NCBI GenBank assembly: GCA_964536785.1
Contig: CAZHYM010000002.1
Location: 1-51,149 of the forward strand
Origin: CAZHYM01 sp964536785
GTDB lineage: Bacteria; Patescibacteriota; Saccharimonadia; Saccharimonadales; Saccharimonadaceae
DNA: 51,149 bases
Reading direction: 5' to 3'
Positions 33,687 to 43,490 of this stretch are shown here, one piece after another; position 1 is the first letter of the stretch; each line of letters starts with the position of its first letter. Below the pieces are notes generated by a model that was given only the letters and a program-made list of their open reading frames with translations, was not told the origin of the DNA and did not search any database. The position numbers and the translations under genes are program-made.

Positions 33687-35195
33687 ATGGCAACACTGCA
33701 AGACTATCGAAACGAGAGGCTAAAAAAGCGAGAGCAACTATTAACGCTTGGCTTTAATCCCTACCCAAGCAAAACTAAGCGGACTCACTGTTTAGCTGAG
33801 ATTACTAAAGATTTTTCTAAATTAGAAAACACAGACGTATCGGTAGTTGGTCGAATTCAATCAATTAGGAAATTCGGCAAACTAGCATTTATAGTCGTTA
33901 AAGACTCAACCGGCCATTTGCAACTTTTTGTTAAAGCCGGAGAGATAAAAGACACCGATCCACAAAATAACCTTATCGGCATAAAAGATTTAAACCTACT
34001 TGATACTGGTGATTTCATTGAAGCAAACGGGGCTGTAATTAAGACTCAGACTGGTGAAATATCGATAGCCGTTGAGAGTATCAAGATGCTTTCTAAATCT
34101 TTGCGACCGATGCCATCAGCAAACGATGGGTTTGTCGATAAGGAACAGAGATTGCGTCGAAGGTATGTTGATATGAACGTTAATGATGAGATTCGTCAAA
34201 GATTTAATCGTCGTTCAAAGTTCTGGCAAGCTACCAGAGACTATCTAAATAATTCGGGATTTATAGAAGTTAACGTCCCCGTGCTCGAACATAGTACGGG
34301 CGGAGCAGATGCTAATCCGTTTGTAACTCATATGGATGCACTTGGAGAAGATTTTTATCTTAGAATTAGCCATGAGTTGCCGCTTAAGAGATTGATTGGC
34401 GGCGGTTTTGAAAAAGTCTATGATCTCGGGCCTAGATTTAGAAACGAAAATTATTCGGATGAGCATTTGCCTGAGCATATAGCTATGGAGTGGTACTGGG
34501 CTTATGCTAACTGGCAAGATGGTATGGCTTTTATGGAAAATATGTATAAATATGTTTTGGAAAAAACTTTTGGCACCCTTAAGTTTAAAATCGGTGATTT
34601 TGAAATAGACATGTCAAAGAAGTGGGAAATTTGGGATTACGCAGAAACTATCAAAAAGAATTACGGAGTAGATGTTTATAGGTCGAGCTTAGATGAAATT
34701 AAAAAAGCTCTCAAGGATAATAAATTAGAGGTTGAAAAAACAGAAAATCGGGCAAGAGGAATTGATAAACTATGGAAGAACGTTCGCAAAAAAGTTGGTG
34801 GACCGGTATGGCTTGTCAATACGCCTAAATTTATTTCTCCGTTAGCAAAGGTTAACCCAGAAGACAGTCAAGCAGTTGAGCGTTTTCAGGCAGTTATTGC
34901 TGGTTCTGAGCTAGGTAATGGCTATTCGGAGTTAAACGATCCAATCGATCAATTGGAGCGCTTCAAAGAGCAACAGGCGATGCGAGATGCGGGTGATGAC
35001 GAAGCTATGATGTTAGACATAGATTTTATTGAAATGTTAGAGTACGGTATGCCTCCTGCTTGTGGCTGGGGCTATAGTGAAAGAGTTTTTTGGATTTTTG
35101 AAGGCGTATCAGCCAGAGAAGGCGTTCCATTTCCTCAGATGCGATATGAAATTGACGGCGTTACCAAGAAAATATACCCGGAACTTAATCTCTAA
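33687..35195 (+). CDS. lysS: Lysyl-tRNA synthetase, class II
   Basis: 502 residues. N-terminal OB anticodon domain (VSVVGRIQSIRKFGKLAFI), then a class II core with motif 2 in DLGPRFRNE and motif 3 as GWGYSERVFWIF near the end. An insertion (about 290-390) carries KKVGGPVWL. The ATG at 33678 overlaps the -10 box, so 33687 is chosen. The stop overlaps the next gene as TAATG. Confidence 0.94.
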   Translation: MATLQDYRNERLKKREQLLTLGFNPYPSKTKRTHCLAEITKDFSKLENTDVSVVGRIQSIRKFGKLAFIVVKDSTGHLQLFVKAGEIKDTDPQNNLIGIKDLNLLDTGDFIEANGAVIKTQTGEISIAVESIKMLSKSLRPMPSANDGFVDKEQRLRRRYVDMNVNDEIRQRFNRRSKFWQATRDYLNNSGFIEVNVPVLEHSTGGADANPFVTHMDALGEDFYLRISHELPLKRLIGGGFEKVYDLGPRFRNENYSDEHLPEHIAMEWYWAYANWQDGMAFMENMYKYVLEKTFGTLKFKIGDFEIDMSKKWEIWDYAETIKKNYGVDVYRSSLDEIKKALKDNKLEVEKTENRARGIDKLWKNVRKKVGGPVWLVNTPKFISPLAKVNPEDSQAVERFQAVIAGSELGNGYSELNDPIDQLERFKEQQAMRDAGDDEAMMLDIDFIEMLEYGMPPACGWGYSERVFWIFEGVSAREGVPFPQMRYEIDGVTKKIYPELNL

Positions 35196-35425
35196 TGAAG
35201 ATTTCGCTGAAAAAGCAAGTTCACGTTATCCATATATTGACGTTATTGCTCGTTGTGATTATGTCCGCATGGTGGCTGACTTTAGGCATGGAGTGGTTCA
35301 TCAATCTTAACAATCCAAATCCGCCGCTTGCACCAGATACCCAAAATATAAACACCAACGATAAGCCTTTAGTAGACGATACCGAAAAACCGCTCCAGAT
35401 AGTTGAAATAAAAAAATCAATCTGA
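35195..35425 (+). CDS. Small single-span membrane protein
   Basis: 76 residues. A basic N terminus, one hydrophobic span (about 11-31, VIHILTLLLVVIMSAWWLTL) and a polar tail rich in Asn/Pro/Asp. It shares one base with the lysS stop (TAATG), so it is translationally coupled. No family recognised. A real gene is likely from the overlap and composition, but weakly supported otherwise. Confidence 0.5.
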   Translation: MKISLKKQVHVIHILTLLLVVIMSAWWLTLGMEWFINLNNPNPPLAPDTQNINTNDKPLVDDTEKPLQIVEIKKSI

Positions 35426-35437
35426 TTTGGTTGATGA

Positions 35438-35443
35438 TATAAT
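35438..35443 (+). promoter_or_regulatory. -10 of D-lactate dehydrogenase gene, leaderless
   Basis: TATAAT ends six bases before the ATG at 35450. Confidence 0.6.
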
Positions 35444-35449
35444 CAAAGC

Positions 35450-36427
35450 ATGAGAATTATTAATTATGGCGTTAGGGATGATGAAATTCCTTTTTTTAAA
35501 AAATACGCTCAAGAGTTCGGCATTGAGTGCGCGACAACTTCGAAGCCCTTAAATAAAGAAACTGTAATTTTAGCTCATGGTTTTGACGCTGTAACTGATA
35601 TCAAGCCTAGGGAATATGGAGCCGAAGTATATTCAAAGCTAAAAGAATTTGGGATTAAATATTTTTCGCTTAGATGTGCTGGTTTCGATGGCCTAGATAA
35701 GGAATTGGCAGATGAGTATGGCATTAATTTTGCACGAGTCCCGTCATATTCACCAAATGCAGTCGCTGAATACGCAGTGGCCTTGAGCTTGATGCTAATA
35801 CGTAATTTACATATAGGGTATGCAAGATTTAAAAACCAGGATTATCGAATCGACAATTTGATAGGCAAAGAAATCCGAGATTATACAGTGGGCATAATCG
35901 GAACTGGTCAAATTGGTACCTTAGCGGCAAAGATATTTCAAAGTTTTGGGGCAGAAGTGATAGCCTATGACAAAAACCCAACGTTAACTGAAGAGCTAGA
36001 ATATGTTTCAACTGAAGAATTATTCAAGAGAGCAAATTTAATCTCGCTTCATACTCCTCTGACGGATGACACTTATCATCTGATTGATAGAGAAGCGATA
36101 AAACTAATGCAAGACGGTACGATAATCGTGAATACTGCCAGGGGAGCGGAAATTGATTCAGAGGCGCTGTATGAAGGATTAACTAGTGGAAAGATTGCTG
36201 GAGCGGCTTTGGACGTTTATGAATTCGAAGAAGAGTTTTACCAAAAAGATATGACTGCTTGCATGATTGAAGACGAATTATTCCGCAAAATTGAGTCATT
36301 AAATTCGACTATTATTACACCACACATGGCGTTTAATACTTATCGGGCCGTTGAAAATATGGTTAAGGGGTCTCTCGATAATATTAAAGAGTTTTGCTTG
36401 AGCGGGTCATGCTCGAATGAACTTTAG
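35450..36427 (+). CDS. ldhA: D-lactate dehydrogenase (D-2-hydroxyacid family)
   Basis: 325 residues. NAD-binding motif GIIGTGQIGTLAA (about 147-159). Catalytic Arg in NTARGAEID, Glu in the DVYEFEEEF region, and His in TPHMAFNT; the N-terminal catalytic half (SLRCAGFDGLD, SPNAVAEYAV) matches D-LDH. It reduces pyruvate to D-lactate and regenerates NAD, consistent with a fermentative life. Other 2-hydroxyacid substrates cannot be excluded. Confidence 0.9.
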   Translation: MRIINYGVRDDEIPFFKKYAQEFGIECATTSKPLNKETVILAHGFDAVTDIKPREYGAEVYSKLKEFGIKYFSLRCAGFDGLDKELADEYGINFARVPSYSPNAVAEYAVALSLMLIRNLHIGYARFKNQDYRIDNLIGKEIRDYTVGIIGTGQIGTLAAKIFQSFGAEVIAYDKNPTLTEELEYVSTEELFKRANLISLHTPLTDDTYHLIDREAIKLMQDGTIIVNTARGAEIDSEALYEGLTSGKIAGAALDVYEFEEEFYQKDMTACMIEDELFRKIESLNSTIITPHMAFNTYRAVENMVKGSLDNIKEFCLSGSCSNEL

Positions 36428-36487
36428 CACGACGAATTTTATTAGTGTTAATTTTCTGGTATGATTAGAAAGATAAGAGGAGACAAC

Positions 36488-37693
36488 ATGAAGCAAACTT
36501 ATATTAAATCGGCGCTTATCATAGCGCTAATCACGGCCGTTCTACCAGCGAGTGGAGTGATAGCTCAGGAAAAAAGTACAGACCTCTCGGCATCCTCCGA
36601 ATCGGTTAAAATTTACGATAAAGAAATCGATGGTGATTTATTTTGCTATGGTTCAAAAATCGAAATTAACGCTCCGGTAAATGGAGATGTAATTTGTGTA
36701 GCGTCAGAGAGCCTGACTATAAATGCTAAAGTAAACGGAGATCTACGCGTTGCCTCTCCTTCGGTAATTTTAGGCGCTTCCAGTGAAATAGGACTAAATG
36801 CCTCAATCTTAGCTCAGAATCTAGAATCTAAATCAGGCTCGAAAATTGGCAGAGACTTGATGGCGTATGCCAGCGACGTTAGCCTTATTTCTCAAATAGG
36901 CAGAGACTCATCTCTGGCAGGGGTAAATGTCTACCTTGGAGGAAGTTACGGTAGAAACGTTAAAGTTCGTGCCGAAAATTTTACCATACCAATTGACGGT
37001 AAAATTCTAGGAGATTTAGATTACTCTGCTAAAACTTCTGACATGAATAGTGGTTCAATCGAAGGTAAGATGACGTCTGTTCCTTTTACAACCGATGGTT
37101 CTATGAGCATGGGTGGGAAAACAGGGTTTGACATCTTTGGGTTTATTTACTCTTTGGGCCTACTGGCATTAGGTCTGGTATTTATTGCTCTAAGAAAAAA
37201 ATATCTGCTGGAAGCAACAGACAAAATCGATCCACTTTACGTTTTTTCAACAATTGGCTTAGGCTTTTTAGTTGCTTTTACGATTCCAATTATCGCCATT
37301 ATTTTGTTGGTTTCGGGATTAGCTACCACTATTGGGATAGCCGTGTTATTAGTTTGGGCTTTGATGCTCGTATTAGCGATGCCGACGTTTGCTTTTTATC
37401 TTGCTAGGCACTCCATTAGAATGATCAATAAGGCCGAGGCTAAACCTGCCGTCGCTATGATTGTTGGCACGATTTTTGTGATTTTTGCAGGGTTTGTACC
37501 TGGGCTAAGCATTATCACAAAAGGTTTTGGCTATTTTATGGGCCTAGGACTGTTGTTTAGACAGTTTTTTAGAAAAGAAACTCAGGTTTCTTTACCTAAT
37601 GAAATAGAGCATGAAAGAACCATAGCCAGCGGGAAAAATATCGCTCAAAAATTAGAGCAAGCAGAAGTTGAAAATGACGAAGGTGGTAAATAG
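36488..37693 (+). CDS. Exported bactofilin-like protein with C-terminal membrane domain
   Basis: 401 residues from the ATG at 36488, which has AGAGGAG before it. A signal peptide (about 1-27, ending VIAQ) is followed by a repetitive domain of short strands (IDGDLFCYGS, VNGDVICVAS, VNGDLRVAS and similar) that resembles the bactofilin beta-helix. About four to five membrane spans come after it (about 215-355), then a charged tail. Bactofilins polymerise in the cytoplasm, whereas this one is placed outside, so it may form surface scaffolds. No partner is evident nearby. Confidence 0.75.
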   Translation: MKQTYIKSALIIALITAVLPASGVIAQEKSTDLSASSESVKIYDKEIDGDLFCYGSKIEINAPVNGDVICVASESLTINAKVNGDLRVASPSVILGASSEIGLNASILAQNLESKSGSKIGRDLMAYASDVSLISQIGRDSSLAGVNVYLGGSYGRNVKVRAENFTIPIDGKILGDLDYSAKTSDMNSGSIEGKMTSVPFTTDGSMSMGGKTGFDIFGFIYSLGLLALGLVFIALRKKYLLEATDKIDPLYVFSTIGLGFLVAFTIPIIAIILLVSGLATTIGIAVLLVWALMLVLAMPTFAFYLARHSIRMINKAEAKPAVAMIVGTIFVIFAGFVPGLSIITKGFGYFMGLGLLFRQFFRKETQVSLPNEIEHERTIASGKNIAQKLEQAEVENDEGGK

Positions 37694-37787
37694 CTGAGCG
37701 TTCGAGCTACTAAAGAGCCCCTTAAGTGGTATACTTTATAATAAACAAAATATGATAATTTATCCTAATATAGATAAGAGGTAAGAG

Positions 37788-39083
37788 ATGTTGGACATTG
37801 AATATATAAGACAGAATCCAGAGTTAGTTAAGCAAAACGCTAAGAATAAATTGGTTGAAGTCGATATTGATAAGCTACTAGAGGTTGATCGCGAGCTTAA
37901 GGCCATAAAACAAGAAGCCGATGAATTAAGAGAGCAACGAAACGGCTTAGCTTCAAAAAATAACGGTGCTCGGCCAAGCGAAGCTGACATTGAATTAGGC
38001 AAAGAAATTAAGACCAAATTATCAGATGTTGAATCTAAATATGCGGATATCGAGAGAATTTATGTTGATATTTTGAAACAAGTTCCGAATATGGCCGATG
38101 AGTCAGTTCCCATTGGAGCAAGCGAGGACGATAACGTTGTTACAAAAACCGTAGGCGAGGTTCCTAAATTTAATTTTGAAGTTAAGAATCACGCTCAGAT
38201 TGCAGAAGCCAAGGGTTGGCTTGATAAAGAGAGAGCAGCGAAAGTCGCTGGGTCTAGATTTGCATATCTAAAGGGTGATTTAGTAATGCTAGACTGGGCG
38301 CTTAAAATGTATGTACTGCATGAGCTGACTAATATAGACGTAATCAAGAAATTGATTGAAGATAATAGCCTTAATTTAGTGCCTACAGCTTTTATTCCAG
38401 TAGATCCACCATTCTTAGCTAAGACCGAAGTCTACGAAGCGACAGGACGTTTAAACGGTAAAGAGACTACCTATAAGTTAGAAGGCGATGATTTGTGGTT
38501 AAACGCAAGCGCTGAGCATACACTAGCGCCAATGTACCTTAATGAAATTTTGGCTGAAAAAGATCTACCGATTCGATATGTTGGTTATACGACAGCTTTT
38601 CGCAGAGAGGCTGGTACTTATGGCAAGGATATGGAAGGTTTTTTGCGGATGCACCAGTTCAATAAATTAGAAATGGAGATATTTAGCACTAGCGAAACAG
38701 CATACGAAGAGCATAAACTGATGGTAGCGATTCAGGAATATATAATGACGAAGTTGGAGCTGCCATATCGAGTTCTCCAGAAATGTACTTTTGAGATAGG
38801 CAATATTAACGCGAATGGAGTAGATATTGAGGTCTGGCTACCTGGTCAAAATAAATATCGAGAAACTCATACGGCTGATTTGATTCGAGAACATCAAGCC
38901 AGAAGAATGAACACTAAAGTTCGCAGAGAAAATGGAAGCCTGGAGTTTATTAACACTAACGATGCTACAGCTTTATCCCAAAGGCCGCTAATCGCTATTC
39001 TTGAGAACTATCAAACCGAGTCGGGTGATGTAATCATTCCTAAAGTTTTGCGACCATTTATGGGTAACAAAGAAAAAATTTAA
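37788..39083 (+). CDS. serS: Seryl-tRNA synthetase
   Basis: 431 residues. The N-terminal coiled-coil arm (about 30-100) that holds the tRNA(Ser) long arm is clear. Motif 2 is FRREAGTYGKDMEGFLRMHQF. The motif 3 region, normally GSGLAVGRTLVAxLENYQ, reads NDATALSQRPLIAILENYQ, with the Arg retained. HTADLIREHQARRM replaces the usual SSCSNCTDFQARR. A divergent but complete enzyme. GAGGT before the ATG. Confidence 0.93.
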   Translation: MLDIEYIRQNPELVKQNAKNKLVEVDIDKLLEVDRELKAIKQEADELREQRNGLASKNNGARPSEADIELGKEIKTKLSDVESKYADIERIYVDILKQVPNMADESVPIGASEDDNVVTKTVGEVPKFNFEVKNHAQIAEAKGWLDKERAAKVAGSRFAYLKGDLVMLDWALKMYVLHELTNIDVIKKLIEDNSLNLVPTAFIPVDPPFLAKTEVYEATGRLNGKETTYKLEGDDLWLNASAEHTLAPMYLNEILAEKDLPIRYVGYTTAFRREAGTYGKDMEGFLRMHQFNKLEMEIFSTSETAYEEHKLMVAIQEYIMTKLELPYRVLQKCTFEIGNINANGVDIEVWLPGQNKYRETHTADLIREHQARRMNTKVRRENGSLEFINTNDATALSQRPLIAILENYQTESGDVIIPKVLRPFMGNKEKI

Positions 39084-39108
39084 TAACAAGAAAGTAAAAA
39101 GGGGAATT

Positions 39109-39489
39109 ATGGCGAATAACATTGAAATAACTGCAATCAAACTCAATCTAGACGAAAATGCAAAAAAATACGCTGAAAAGAAGATACATAATCTTTACAA
39201 ATATCTTCCGAGGCATGCAGCAAAGAGCGCTAGTTTTAAGTTGACTCTTGAACGACTGTCAAAAAAGCGGGATGACACTTACCAGGCTGAAATTATTCTC
39301 TCAGTGCCAGATAAGACGTTGACCGCTTCCGCAAATGCGACAAACGTTACGGCCGCCGTTGACTTAGTTGAGCCAAAGATTCTTTCTCAGATTAGAAGGT
39401 ACAAGACCGAAACAATGCCTCAACTCGGAGCCAAGAGGGGTGTTTTGAGAAAAGTTAAAGAGCGTTTTTTTAGAGATCATAGCGAATAG
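39109..39489 (+). CDS. hpf: Ribosome hibernation factor, short HPF/RaiA type
   Basis: 126 residues. NIEITAIKLNLDENAKKYAEKKI opens the beta-alpha-beta fold and VDLVEPKILSQIRRYK ends it. It binds the 30S decoding centre in slow growth. The long C-terminal dimerisation domain is absent. AAAAGGGGAA precedes the ATG. It lies 25 bases after serS and may be co-transcribed with it. Confidence 0.88.
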   Translation: MANNIEITAIKLNLDENAKKYAEKKIHNLYKYLPRHAAKSASFKLTLERLSKKRDDTYQAEIILSVPDKTLTASANATNVTAAVDLVEPKILSQIRRYKTETMPQLGAKRGVLRKVKERFFRDHSE

Positions 39490-39513
39490 AATCATTAAGT
39501 TTGGTCTTTTAAA

Positions 39514-39544
39514 ACTGCTCTGATGACTGTATAATCAGAGCAGT
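39514..39544. promoter_or_regulatory. Inverted repeat over the secA -10 box
   Basis: ACTGCTCTGAT (39514-39524) and ATCAGAGCAGT (39534-39544) are a perfect 11-bp inverted repeat with a nine-base centre. A TATAAT (39530-39535) lies inside it. No T run follows, so an operator or 5' hairpin is more likely than a terminator. Confidence 0.5.
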
Positions 39545-39581
39545 ATAAATTTACTGATTAGCTTATGGAGGCGATGGGAAG

Positions 39582-42200
39582 ATGACAAGTAAAACTAATA
39601 TTTTAAAGCGCGTTTTTGGCGACCCTCAGAAAAAGGCGTTAAAACAGCTTGAAAAAAAAGTTCAAGAGATTAATTTAAAGGCGGATAAATACGCAAAATT
39701 AAACGATGAAGAGCTTAAAAAGCAAACCGCGGTTCTAAAAAAGAGGCTGACTAAAAAAACAGTTACGCTAGACACTATTTTGCCTGATGCATTCGCATTG
39801 GTACGCGAAGCTAGCACTAGAATCATCGGGCAAAGGCATTTTGACGTCCAATTAATGGGCGGAATAGCACTTCACAATGGAAATGTGGCAGAGATGAAAA
39901 CGGGTGAAGGTAAGACTTTGGTCGCGACTTTGCCTGTATTCTTGAATGCTCTAGAAGGTAAAGGGGTCCATGTAGTAACTGTTAACGATTATCTAGCTCA
40001 GCGAGATGCTGGATGGATGGGTCAGATTTATACATTTTTAGGGTTAAATGTTGGTGTCATTATTAACGAAGCTTCATATATTTACGATCCGAGCTATTCT
40101 AGCGAAAAACATACCGATCCCCGGATGAAAGCTTTGAGGCCTTGCACGAGAAAAGAAGCTTATGCTGCGGATATTACTTATGGCACGAACAATGAGTTTG
40201 GCTTTGACTATTTGCGCGATAACATGGTTAATGAAGCTGAATTATTGCGCCAGAGAGAGCTAAATTTTGCAATTGTTGATGAAGTAGATTCCATATTAAT
40301 TGACGAAGCGCGAACTCCGCTTATAATTTCTGCACGGGCCTCGGAAAATCCTGAAAGTTATATTCAATTTGCTAGAGTCTGTTCTAAGCTAGTTAGCGAT
40401 GATTATGATATAGAAGAAAAGCATAGGAGCGTCTCATTAACCGATCAGGGTATCGAGAAAATTCAGTCTATCCTTGGGGTTAATGATTTATTTAGCCCTG
40501 AGAATGTCCGATTGGTTTATCATCTTAATCAAGCTTTAAGAGCTCAAACTTTATTTAAGCGCGATAAAGACTATGTTGTCACAAGCGATGGAGAAGTGAT
40601 AATTGTTGATGAGCATACTGGTCGTCTGATGCAAGGGCGTCGCTATAACGAAGGCCTTCACCAAGCTATAGAGGCTAAAGAAGGTGTAGATGTTAAAGAG
40701 GAGAGCATGACTCTTGCGACAATTTCATTTCAAAATTATTTCCGTTTGTATAAAAAATTATCCGGTATGACCGGTACTGCTATGACAGAAGCAGAGGAAT
40801 TTCAGCAGATCTATAGTTTGGACGTTATTGAGATTCCGTCTAACAAGCCTCTATCAAGAGACGACAAAGAAGACTTAATATATAAAACTGAAGATGGTAA
40901 GATTCGGGCGATTGTTGAGACTATCAAGGAGCATCACAGAGCTGGTCGACCGGTTTTGGTTGGTTCGGGCTCCATCGCTAAGAATGAACTTATTGCAAAG
41001 TACTTGGATAAAGCCAATTTGAAGTATGAAATACTAAACGCAAAAAATAACGAGCGGGAAGCTTCAATCATAGCTGAAGCTGGTAAAAAAGGCGCAATTA
41101 CTTTGGCAACTAATATTGCAGGACGTGGCACGGATATTGTGTTGGGTGAGGGAGTGAGAGAGCTTGGCGGTTTGGTTGTTATTGGTTCAGAAAGACACGA
41201 GTCGAGGCGGATCGACAATCAGTTGCGCGGACGTGGTGGACGGCAGGGAGACCCAGGAGAGAGCCAATTTTTTGTGTCAACCGAAGATGATTTAATGCGA
41301 ATCTTTCAAGGTGAACGCATAGCCACTCTGATGGATCGACTCGGAGTAGATGACGACACTCCGATTCAAAACAAAGCAGTTTCGAAGACATTGGAATCAG
41401 CTCAAAAACGAGTCGAAGGCTTTAACTTTGATACCCGTAAAAGCGTCGTTCAATACGATAATGTCATCAATCGTCATCGCCGTGTTGTTTACACTATGCG
41501 TCGTAAAATTCTAGACGGCAATAATATCAGGGGCGAGATAGAGCGTCTAATCCGTGAAAAAGTTGCTGAACTTACTATCTTTCCTGCTAAATTAAATCCT
41601 GACTTTAAAGATAGCTTCAAAACTATATTTGTCGGCTCAAAAGATTCTGATATTGATAAAATTGGAGGAATTAAGAAAGATAAAGATCGCCAGGATCAAG
41701 CCAAGAAGTTAGCGTTTGAGCTTTACGATGCAAAAGAACAAGAAATTTCGGCTGATACCATGCGTAAAGTAGAGCGCGAGATATATATGCAAGTACTTGA
41801 TACTTTATGGATGCAGCATTTAGAGAATATGCAACATTTACGAGAGGGAATCCATTGGCGTAGCGTTGGTCAGCGAGACCCTTTGGTTGAATATCGTAGC
41901 GAATCGCAGAAGCTATTTAACGGATTACAATTGGCGCTTAGAGATGAGGTTATTAGTACGCTCTTGTCAATTAATAAACGACAACTTAGCCCAAATTTGT
42001 ATGATGAAAACTACCAAACTCAGCTGACGCAAGCTGCTGAATCGGCTGTCGAGAAGGGCGTAAATGAAATATCAAGTGGTGAAAGAAATAGGGATGATGA
42101 TTTTAAGAAAGCTAAATCAAAAATTACTCATAAAACTAAGAAAAGCGAAAGATTAAAGAAAAAATCAAAGCGACAGAACCGTAAAAAAGGTCGAAAATAG
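39582..42200 (+). CDS. secA: Preprotein translocase ATPase SecA
   Basis: 872 residues. Walker A GEGKTLVATL, DEVDSILIDEARTPL (Walker B), and TNIAGRGTDIVLGEG are present with the preprotein cross-linking and helical-wing domains. It drives export through SecYEG. The usual C-terminal zinc motif CxCxSGxxxxxCC/H is missing; the protein ends in a Lys/Arg-rich tail (KKKSKRQNRKKGRK). GGAGGCGATGGGAAG before the ATG is the ribosome site. Confidence 0.97.
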   Translation: MTSKTNILKRVFGDPQKKALKQLEKKVQEINLKADKYAKLNDEELKKQTAVLKKRLTKKTVTLDTILPDAFALVREASTRIIGQRHFDVQLMGGIALHNGNVAEMKTGEGKTLVATLPVFLNALEGKGVHVVTVNDYLAQRDAGWMGQIYTFLGLNVGVIINEASYIYDPSYSSEKHTDPRMKALRPCTRKEAYAADITYGTNNEFGFDYLRDNMVNEAELLRQRELNFAIVDEVDSILIDEARTPLIISARASENPESYIQFARVCSKLVSDDYDIEEKHRSVSLTDQGIEKIQSILGVNDLFSPENVRLVYHLNQALRAQTLFKRDKDYVVTSDGEVIIVDEHTGRLMQGRRYNEGLHQAIEAKEGVDVKEESMTLATISFQNYFRLYKKLSGMTGTAMTEAEEFQQIYSLDVIEIPSNKPLSRDDKEDLIYKTEDGKIRAIVETIKEHHRAGRPVLVGSGSIAKNELIAKYLDKANLKYEILNAKNNEREASIIAEAGKKGAITLATNIAGRGTDIVLGEGVRELGGLVVIGSERHESRRIDNQLRGRGGRQGDPGESQFFVSTEDDLMRIFQGERIATLMDRLGVDDDTPIQNKAVSKTLESAQKRVEGFNFDTRKSVVQYDNVINRHRRVVYTMRRKILDGNNIRGEIERLIREKVAELTIFPAKLNPDFKDSFKTIFVGSKDSDIDKIGGIKKDKDRQDQAKKLAFELYDAKEQEISADTMRKVEREIYMQVLDTLWMQHLENMQHLREGIHWRSVGQRDPLVEYRSESQKLFNGLQLALRDEVISTLLSINKRQLSPNLYDENYQTQLTQAAESAVEKGVNEISSGERNRDDDFKKAKSKITHKTKKSERLKKKSKRQNRKKGRK

Positions 42201-42203
42201 AAC

Positions 42204-43490
42204 ATGAGGCATACTGTCAAGGAGGTGCTTCTAGCTAATGGGGCCAAGGGTTTGTTTATAGATATTCCCGAAGCAACGGTGATGAGCTACCAATTTCATT
42301 TTCGAGCCGGCAATCGTCAGGTGAGAGATAAATCTATTTACGAAACAGCGCACATAATGGAGCACATGGCTTTTGGAGCTAATGCCAAATTTGACAATGA
42401 GCAGCAATACGCCGCTGAGTTTTCAAAAAACGGTGCATACGACAATGCTTACACTGCCGACAACTCGATGGTCTATATGGCGAATTGCGCTGATTTTGAA
42501 TGGGAGAGGATACTAAGGCTGCAGCAGGTAGCTATTTGCCAGCCAAAGTTTAATGAAACAAAACTACAATCCGAAAAGGGCAATGTAAAAAATGAGCTTT
42601 CGGGTATGCTCTCTAGCCACTCTAACTTACTCTGGCCTAGACTGCAAAAGATGGTTGGTCAGGATATATTGACGCTGAGTGAACGTTTAAAAACCATTGA
42701 TGACATAACTCTTGATGATATCCAAAAACATCATGATTCCACCCATACTTCTTATAATTTAAGATTTGTAATAGCTGGCAATCTAACGAATCGAAAAACC
42801 AAAATTAGAAAAATATTGGAAGGCTGGAAACTAAAAAAAGGTTCCTTGCTTGAAATACCAAAAGACAGGGTAACTGGCCAGACAGAGCCGGTTCTGATTA
42901 AAAGATCAGATTCAAAGTCTCTTACTTTTGGTTTTTCTATGGTCTTGGATAGGACCCTGACCGAGAAAGAGCGTAACGCGCTTGAGGCCTTGAACCACCT
43001 TCTCACAGGCACGCTTCACTCTAGGATATTTGGCAAAGCACGTGAAGACGGATTGGTTTATAGTATGTTTTCTGATTTTGACAACGACTACTATTCAAGC
43101 AGCTGGGATTTTGCTGGGCAAGTAATGCCGGAGACCGCACCGAAATTATTTTTACTAATTGCCGATGAGCTGCGATCGATTTTAGCTGGTAGTATAAAAG
43201 ACGAAGAAGTCTTGGCGACAAAATCTTATGCTTTAGGCCGTTACCAGATGGGAGCCCAAACCGTTGCTCAGATTAGTAATTTTTATACAGCTAGCTATTT
43301 TTCGAAGGACGAGATTCGTAAATACAAACGCATTCCTCGAGAAATCAGTCGAGTTGATAAAGCTGCAATGGTAGAAATAGCTCGAGATTTTGCAAAGAAT
43401 GGCAAGAGAGCTTTTGCCGCCGTTGGTAATGCTAGTTCAAAATTGATAGACGAGTTAAACCAAATAATAAGTGAGGTTACATATGGCTAA
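42204..43490 (+). CDS. M16-family zinc metalloprotease
   Basis: 428 residues. The inverted zinc motif HxxEH appears in AHIMEHMAFGA, and the third ligand Glu is about 76 residues on (SEKGNVKNELSGM). The C-terminal M16C half is degenerate, as usual. There is no signal peptide, so it is cytosolic. It lies three bases after secA and overlaps murD by eight, so all three are one unit; it may degrade signal peptides or misfolded exports. CAAGGAGGTG occurs inside the start region, but the first ATG is used here. Confidence 0.85.
   Translation: MRHTVKEVLLANGAKGLFIDIPEATVMSYQFHFRAGNRQVRDKSIYETAHIMEHMAFGANAKFDNEQQYAAEFSKNGAYDNAYTADNSMVYMANCADFEWERILRLQQVAICQPKFNETKLQSEKGNVKNELSGMLSSHSNLLWPRLQKMVGQDILTLSERLKTIDDITLDDIQKHHDSTHTSYNLRFVIAGNLTNRKTKIRKILEGWKLKKGSLLEIPKDRVTGQTEPVLIKRSDSKSLTFGFSMVLDRTLTEKERNALEALNHLLTGTLHSRIFGKAREDGLVYSMFSDFDNDYYSSSWDFAGQVMPETAPKLFLLIADELRSILAGSIKDEEVLATKSYALGRYQMGAQTVAQISNFYTASYFSKDEIRKYKRIPREISRVDKAAMVEIARDFAKNGKRAFAAVGNASSKLIDELNQIISEVTYG

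Noticed and set aside
35062..35310. 82-residue ORF at the lysS end
   Set aside because: Out of frame over the conserved motif 3 of lysS; the 76-residue gene at 35195 is better supported by its TAATG overlap and membrane span.
39514..39544. Intrinsic terminator after hpf
   Set aside because: The stem is perfect but is followed by ATAAATTT, not a T run, and it contains a -10 box; I list it as a regulatory repeat instead.
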